18,426 nt of DNA from CAKOSP01 sp964371745. GTDB lineage: Bacteria > Bacillota_I > Bacilli_A > RF39 > UBA660. Below are positions 14,140-18,426 of this stretch, in pieces; position 1 is the first letter of the stretch; every line of letters starts with the position of its first letter. Location: positions 1 to 18,426 of the forward strand of contig CAYJNS010000015.1 in NCBI GenBank assembly GCA_964371745.1. The letters run 5' to 3'. The notes beneath the pieces are model-generated. The model did no database searches, was not told the DNA's origin, and saw only the letters and a program-made list of their open reading frames with translations. The position numbers and the translations under genes are program-made.

Positions 14140-14658
14140 ATGAAAAAAGTAGTATATAATATAGATAATATAAAAGAAGAAAAAGTTGATGAAATAGTAA
14201 AGAGAGTAAAGGTATTATTAATTAACTCAAATAAAAAAGTTTTATTAGGTTATTCTGGTAATGTATATCAATTTATTGGTGGACATGTTGATGAAGGTGA
14301 AAGTTTACTTCAAACAATAAATAGAGAAGTTCTTGAAGAAACAGGTATTAATATAAACGCATCTAATATTAAACCATTTGCTCTTTTAGAAGGTTTTTAT
14401 AATAATTATAGAAATACAGGAAAGGTTCGTGAAAATGAAATTTATTATTACGATATTAAAACTGATGATAAAATAAATTTAGATAAAACGAATTATACAG
14501 AAGATGAACTTGTTAATAATTTTAAATTAGAATATATAGATATTAATAATATAGAAAAAACTCTATTAGAGAATCAAGAAAAATATAATGATAATATGGG
14601 TATAGTTAAAGAAATGTTGGAGATACTTAAAATTTATAAAGAAAATAATAATGATTAA
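14140..14658 (+). CDS. Nudix family hydrolase
   Basis: A 172-aa protein with a complete Nudix box (GX5EX7REUXEEXGU), read as GHVDEG-E-...-REVLEETGI at about residues 48-70. The box positions Mg2+ for hydrolysis of a nucleoside diphosphate linked to another group X. The preceding strands (RVKVLLINSNKKVLLGYSGNVYQFIGG) and following EGFYNNY...ENEIYYYDIK match the Nudix fold. Substrate cannot be predicted: the family covers dNTPs, NAD(P)H, ADP-ribose, nucleotide sugars and RNA caps. The C-terminal 50 residues are helical and Asn/Lys-rich. It is a single-gene unit with its own promoter and a terminator that overlaps its stop. Confidence 0.9.
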   Translation: MKKVVYNIDNIKEEKVDEIVKRVKVLLINSNKKVLLGYSGNVYQFIGGHVDEGESLLQTINREVLEETGININASNIKPFALLEGFYNNYRNTGKVRENEIYYYDIKTDDKINLDKTNYTEDELVNNFKLEYIDINNIEKTLLENQEKYNDNMGIVKEMLEILKIYKENNND

Positions 14659-14684
14659 AACATAATGATATTTATGTTTTTTTT
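14657..14684 (+). terminator. Rho-independent terminator after the Nudix gene
   Basis: AAAACATAA (14657-14665) and TTATGTTTT (14672-14680) form a perfect 9-bp stem followed by T. Confidence 0.85.
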
Positions 14685-14685
14685 C

Positions 14686-14714
14686 TTGCAATAAATTATA
14701 TACTTTAGTACAAT
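14686..14714 (+). promoter_or_regulatory. Promoter of the HipA-like gene
   Basis: TTGCAA (14686-14691), 17 nt and TACAAT (14709-14714), directly after the Nudix terminator. Confidence 0.65.
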
Positions 14715-14742
14715 TAGTTTACCAAAGGTAAAAGGAGTGCTT

Positions 14743-15948
14743 ATGAAATTTATACTAATGAATAAAGATGTTGAAGTAATGATTGTTGATTATAATACAG
14801 TTTTAAAAGGTTTTGATGAAATTATTGAAATAAAAAAAATCACATATGCGCCAGTTAATATTTTAAATAAATATATAAATAATGATAATACCCTCAAGGA
14901 ATTAAATAGGTGGTTTAGAGGAAGGGGGATACCTAAGTATAGAGATAATATAGATTTATTACTACTAAAACTAGGAGTCTCACTTCCAGAAGAATTAATT
15001 GATAAATCTTTTGCTTTATCTTTAAGTGATCAATATTGGATTAAACCTTATGATAGTACTGTTTCACATAAAGATATTAATTTTTTTGAAAATGATTTTG
15101 AATATTTAAATTTTTTAAATGTTGTTTTTAGTGATTCTTTTAATAAACATGAAAATATTAGTTTAAAGTCTCCGAACAATACAACTGATGGTATGTTAAA
15201 AAAATCTTGGATAATAGAAAATAATGTTAGATATTTATTAAAAGGAGGATATAAATTTGATATAATACAACCCTTTAATGAAGTTTTAAGTACAATGATA
15301 TGTGAAGCATTGGGCTTTTATCATGTGCCTTATACTATTGATTTATATAAAGATAAGATTGTATCTAAATGTCCTTGCTTTATAAATGAAAATACAGAAT
15401 ATATTTCTGCTTTTTAATTAGTAGATACCATATTGAAAGATTTTAATACTGAATATTTTTCGATTGATTTTTTTGATTATTATATTGAAATATTAAAATC
15501 AATGGGCATTAAAAATGTTTGTGAAAAAATAGAAAATATGATTATTTTAGATTATATAATGTTAAATGAAGATAGACATTTAAATAATTTTGGTATAATT
15601 AGAAATGTAGAAGATATGGAAACTGTAGATGTTGCACCAATATTCGACTGTGGTCAATCGCTAGCATTTATTAATACTTATGAAGATGAAATAATTATTA
15701 AATCAAGAGCTAAATATTTTTATTCAACTAAAAGTTTTGATGAAATTATAAAACATGTAAAAAATCTTCAAAGAATTGATTTGAGTAAATTAGATGGAAT
15801 AGTTGAGAAATATCATAAATTACTAAAAAAATATCAAACATATACCAATATGAGTGATAGTTATATTAATAAAGTATGTAGTTTACTCCAAAATCAAATT
15901 GTAAAATTAAATAAAATTATGCAAATAGATTTTCTCAATAGAGAATAA
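14743..15948 (+). pseudogene. HipA-like kinase interrupted by one in-frame TAA
   Basis: One reading frame of 402 codons including the final stop, broken only by TAA at 15415-15417 (codon 225). The first part (224 aa) has the N-terminal HipA-like region (KFILMNKDVEVMIVDY, SLSDQYWIKP), a nucleotide-binding loop (LLKGGYKFD) and the Gln/Asn-Glu segment QPFNEVLS. The second part holds the catalytic loop NEDRHLNNFG (N275-G284, D277) and the metal-binding D302 in FDCGQSL. The family sequence I remember runs on across the break (SA[F/Y]..., then helices), so the stop falls inside the kinase domain and separates ATP binding from catalysis. The start is ATG 14743, with AAAGGAG 5 nt upstream. No ribosome binding site precedes the second part. 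No HipB-like repressor is adjacent. Sequencing error or stop read-through remain possible. Confidence 0.8.
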
Positions 15949-15982
15949 GAAATATAATTTTATATTCAAATAAGAAAATAAT

Positions 15983-16011
15983 TTGACTAAGTGTACTTCT
16001 TGTGTTACAAT
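15983..16011 (+). promoter_or_regulatory. Strong extended -10 promoter of the beta-solenoid gene
   Basis: TTGACT (15983-15988), 17 nt and TACAAT (16006-16011) preceded by TGt. It is the closest to consensus of the mRNA promoters in this window and is followed by an AGGGGG ribosome site. Confidence 0.75.
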
Positions 16012-16040
16012 AACTAATATTAAAAAGGGGGATTTAGAAT

Positions 16041-17132
16041 ATGGAAGTTGAAAGCGTTTATATAAAAAAAACAAGATTTATAAGAAATAAAAATTATGAT
16101 TTAGTATTACCAGATAATGGTAATTATAATATAACTAAAGCACCTGATAAAAAAACAGTGTACGTTAAAAGTAATAATTCATGTATAACTATAGATATTG
16201 CTACTTTAAATGAAAATGATATTTATATTGATAATCCAGGTGGAGAAATAATAATAGATTTTAAAGGTTTTAGTTGTATTTATAAAAAAGAGCAAATAAT
16301 CAAATGTAATAGTTTAGTATATGAAAGTATAGGCGAAAAGGAATATAAATATAAAGAACATTTAAGATTCGGTTATTATGAGAGTGAAGATATTATTCAA
16401 CCTGAAAATATAAAAAAACTAGTGGTGAAAAATTCAACATTTACTGGATATAATGTGGATGTTAGAGGGGCTGATATTTTATTTATAAACTGTTTACTGT
16501 CAGCTACTGAACGTTTAACCATTTATGGTAGTAAAATATCTTTTATAGATAGTTTGCTTTCCTCTTATGAGGGAATAATAATTTATAATAATGAAAACTC
16601 ATTTATAAATAGTTGCATAGATTGTTCAAAGAAACTAGATATTATATGTGATAGCCTTAAATTTCAAGGTGGTAAATCAGAAAATTGTCATGTTGATTTT
16701 AGTGATGAAAAAATAGCATTAAGCACAAATGGTAATTGTAATATTAAAACTAAAAAAATGAGTTTATTAGCTTCTAAATTAGAAGATGTGCACGGAGTTT
16801 TCGAAATTGAAGCAAATGAAATAGAACTTGATGAAAAAAGTTCCATTTCTTCAGTTCATGGTGATATGTGCATTAATGTGTTTTCGTTAAACTTAAAAAA
16901 TAATAGTATAATCGAAAATATACATGAAGATATGTACATTAATGCTATGGGTTCGTTAAAATTAGATAGTAGTAGTTATATAGAAACTACCAATGGTACG
17001 TTAAACGTAAGTGCAAAATCATTTGATTTAACTAATAAATATTCTTTTAGAAGTGTACATGGTTCTATAAATATAACAAATTTAACAGAAGATGACATGG
17101 CTTTTTATCCTTTAAGAAAAAGATATAAATAA
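16041..17132 (+). CDS. Predicted beta-solenoid protein of unknown function (363 aa)
   Basis: This strand-rich protein has a clear repeat. In the second half the H(G/E) turn recurs at residues 251, 273, 295 and 340 (N318 fills the fourth slot), a period of 22-23. Rungs have the form [S/N]xxxVHGxxxIxAxxxxL. In the first half, Phe residues of the FINCLLS/FIDSLLS/FINSCID segments recur at 148, 168 and 188, a period of 20. This is what a right-handed beta-helix looks like. No signal peptide, membrane segment or anchor motif is visible, so a cytoplasmic location is likely. I cannot name the family. Bactofilin-like polymers and adhesin-type DUF4097-like folds share the shape but not recognisable sequence. 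It has a strong promoter and precedes the FtsW gene, from which a weak terminator separates it. Confidence 0.8.
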   Translation: MEVESVYIKKTRFIRNKNYDLVLPDNGNYNITKAPDKKTVYVKSNNSCITIDIATLNENDIYIDNPGGEIIIDFKGFSCIYKKEQIIKCNSLVYESIGEKEYKYKEHLRFGYYESEDIIQPENIKKLVVKNSTFTGYNVDVRGADILFINCLLSATERLTIYGSKISFIDSLLSSYEGIIIYNNENSFINSCIDCSKKLDIICDSLKFQGGKSENCHVDFSDEKIALSTNGNCNIKTKKMSLLASKLEDVHGVFEIEANEIELDEKSSISSVHGDMCINVFSLNLKNNSIIENIHEDMYINAMGSLKLDSSSYIETTNGTLNVSAKSFDLTNKYSFRSVHGSINITNLTEDDMAFYPLRKRYK

Positions 17133-17152
17133 TAACCATATTCTTTTTTTTT
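17119..17152 (+). terminator. Possible weak terminator before ftsW
   Basis: An imperfect stem (AAGATAT with ATATTCTT, one bulge, large loop) is followed by a long T run. The stem is weak, so some read-through into ftsW is likely. Confidence 0.35.
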
Positions 17153-17162
17153 GATTTGAAAA

Positions 17163-17168
17163 TATAAT
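17163..17168 (+). promoter_or_regulatory. -10 box of ftsW giving a leaderless transcript
   Basis: A consensus TATAAT ends 6 nt before the ftsW ATG, so initiation would fall at or next to the A of the start codon. No Shine-Dalgarno is present upstream. No strong -35 is visible at 17 nt. Confidence 0.5.
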
Positions 17169-17173
17169 TTAAT

Positions 17174-18253
17174 ATGAAAAAAGTAGATAAAGGATTAATA
17201 ATTGCATGCACTTTACTTTCTATATTTGGAATAATAATGATTTATTCTGCTAGTTTTGTATGGGCTGAATACAAGTTTGATGATCCTTTTAGATTTTCTA
17301 AAATGCAAAGTATATTTTTATTATTAGGTATTATAGTTATGTTTATAATATCTAAAATAAATTATAAGTTTTATGAAAAAAAATCATCACTTATTACTAT
17401 AATAGGTATTATTCTTTTAGTGCTTGTTTTAATACCTGGAATAGGTATTGTAAGAAATGGATCTCGTAGTTGGTTTGGAATAGGGTCCCTAGGTATACAG
17501 CCTAGTGAATTTGTAAAGCTAGGTTTAATTATATTTAGTGCTAAGTATTTAGCAAGAAATAAAATAAACTCACATAATGAACCAAAACATATATTTCCAC
17601 TTTTAGGTATTATCTTTTTAAATTTTACATTAATAATGCTTGAACCAGACTTTGGTAGTGGCTCGGTTATGGTTTTAACTAATATAGTTTTAATATTTGC
17701 AGCAGGAGTAAAACTTTCATTTTTTGTAAAAATAGGCATGGTTGGCTTACTAGGTGTAGCAGGTCTTATTGTAATAGCCCCTTATAGACTTGCAAGAATT
17801 ATTTCATTTTTAAATCCTTGGTCAGATCCACTAGGTTCAGGCTTTCAAATTATTCAAAGTTTATACGCAATAGGACCAGGTGGTTTGCTTGGTCAAGGAT
17901 TTTTATCATCAAGACAAAAAAGTTTTTATTTACCAGAACCTCAAACAGATTTTATATTTTCAATAATAAGTGAAGAATTTGGTTTTTTAGGTGTATTAAT
18001 AGTAACTGGATTTTTCTTCTTTATATTTTATAGAATTGTTAAAATATCACTAAGACAAACAGACTTATTTGCTAAGTATTTATCTTTTGGAATAGGTATA
18101 GCAATACTAGTGCAAGCCTTATTAAATTTATTTGTTGTTATTGGTATTTTACCTGTAACGGGCGTTACGTTACCCTTTTTATCTTATGGTGGATCTAGTT
18201 TGCTTATTTCTCTTGCAAGTATAGGAATAATTTTAAATATAAGTAAAAAGTGA
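17174..18253 (+). CDS. ftsW: FtsW/RodA-type SEDS peptidoglycan polymerase
   Basis: A 359-aa polytopic membrane protein (about ten segments) of the SEDS family, which polymerises lipid II into glycan strands together with a class B PBP. Signatures seen are NGSRSWFGIGSLGIQPSEFVKL near residue 97, the EPDFGS loop, RLARIISFLNPWSDPLGSGFQIIQSLYAIGPGGLLGQG, PEPQTDFIFSIISEEFGFLG and the C-terminal PFLSYGGSSLL. The NPWSDPLGSGFQ loop and its place in a split dcw cluster favour FtsW over RodA. The class B PBP at the start of the window is its expected partner. The start at 17174 has no ribosome binding site but is well placed for leaderless translation, and the next Met codon lies within the first membrane helix. 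Confidence 0.92.
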   Translation: MKKVDKGLIIACTLLSIFGIIMIYSASFVWAEYKFDDPFRFSKMQSIFLLLGIIVMFIISKINYKFYEKKSSLITIIGIILLVLVLIPGIGIVRNGSRSWFGIGSLGIQPSEFVKLGLIIFSAKYLARNKINSHNEPKHIFPLLGIIFLNFTLIMLEPDFGSGSVMVLTNIVLIFAAGVKLSFFVKIGMVGLLGVAGLIVIAPYRLARIISFLNPWSDPLGSGFQIIQSLYAIGPGGLLGQGFLSSRQKSFYLPEPQTDFIFSIISEEFGFLGVLIVTGFFFFIFYRIVKISLRQTDLFAKYLSFGIGIAILVQALLNLFVVIGILPVTGVTLPFLSYGGSSLLISLASIGIILNISKK

Positions 18254-18426
18254 TATATATTTATTAATGTGTCTAGTAAATGTTTGATTTTTAACTCTTT
18301 AAATAATTATATAAGTAAAAAGTTCACTTGAAAACAAAACTAATGTTTGATATTATGAATTTAGCATTGGGAGTCATCATGGAAAAAAGAAGAGAAATAT
18401 TTTAGATCAGGAGTAGCAGAATATTT
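18254..18426. other. Intergenic tail after ftsW with a promoter and an open leader
   Basis: No convincing gene lies in these 173 bases. They contain a good promoter (18328-18356) and then at least 60 nt of transcribed sequence with no plausible long reading frame. An 8-codon frame (ATG 18379 to TAG 18405) has a GGGAG site. An inverted repeat AAATATT/AATATTT spans 18395-18426. The next gene starts beyond the window. Confidence 0.4.
18328..18356 (+). promoter_or_regulatory. Extended -10 promoter after ftsW
   Basis: TTGAAA (18328-18333), 17 nt and TATTAT (18351-18356) preceded by TGa. It drives a transcript entering the next, unseen gene. Confidence 0.65.

Noticed and set aside
14737..14742. 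GTG 14737 as start of the HipA-like gene
   Set aside because: It overlaps the AAAGGAG ribosome site that serves ATG 14743, and the family begins near MKFILMNK.
15433..15948. Second half of the HipA-like gene as an independent gene starting at TTG 15433
   Set aside because: It is in the same frame as the first half, has no ribosome site, and would be a kinase lacking the ATP-binding lobe.
18237..18324. Short direct repeat TATAAGTAAAAAGT at the ftsW end and again about 73 nt downstream
   Set aside because: Only 14 nt in very AT-rich sequence with no other duplicated flank. No attachment site or mobile element structure is visible.
1..18426. Alternative genetic code with TGA as tryptophan
   Set aside because: The PBP and ftsW genes end at TGA at natural protein ends, and Trp is encoded by TGG throughout.

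Overview
The window is a strongly AT-rich stretch from a low-GC Bacillota. The dcw-type wall genes, the AGGAGG-type ribosome binding sites and the many extended -10 promoters (TGnTATAAT-like) fit this. TGA is used as a stop and Trp is TGG, so it is not a code-4 mollicute. An uncultured gut member of the Bacilli/Erysipelotrichia/RF39 neighbourhood is my guess from gene content, not something the sequence proves. Almost all genes are on the + strand, with compact 'terminator then promoter' gaps between transcription units.

Layout. Positions 1-45 hold the tail of an upstream gene. Then come a class B penicillin-binding protein with a PASTA domain (PBP2B/SpoVD type) and mraY. About 14 kb later the window closes with an FtsW/RodA-type flippase/glycosyltransferase, so this wall/division group is interrupted by unrelated transcription units. 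Between them lie: (a) an RpoD-family sigma factor; (b) an operon of a large membrane-anchored extracytoplasmic protein and a PD-(D/E)XK-nuclease-like protein; (c) a beta-CASP/RNase J-like metallo-beta-lactamase protein; (d) two near-identical copies of a small RNA/peptide locus (8380-8746 and 9360-9726) flanking a 173-aa gene of unknown function; (e) hydC-hydB-hydA, a trimeric NAD-linked [FeFe]-hydrogenase of the electron-bifurcating type, followed by a DUF1294-like small membrane protein with no canonical start codon; (f) a Nudix hydrolase; (g) a HipA-like kinase gene broken by one in-frame TAA; (h) a probably cytoplasmic beta-solenoid protein.

The most interesting element is the duplicated locus. 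Each copy encodes a 26-28 residue single-membrane-segment peptide with a near-perfect Shine-Dalgarno that is buried in a hairpin. Each has a convergent antisense RNA with its own -35/extended -10 promoter, and opposite-strand terminators, so the two RNAs overlap by about 95 nt at their 3' ends. This is the architecture of a type I toxin-antitoxin system of the TxpA/RatA or BsrG/SR4 kind, but I do not recognise the peptide family. The mRNA 5' UTR also carries a 14-nt element that can pair with its own 3' UTR and closely resembles the antisense RNA sequence, which suggests an hok/AapA-like fold-back control. The copies differ most in the toxin C-terminus, which is frameshifted, and in the linker between the two 3' hairpins.

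No rRNA, tRNA, CRISPR array or transposase was seen.
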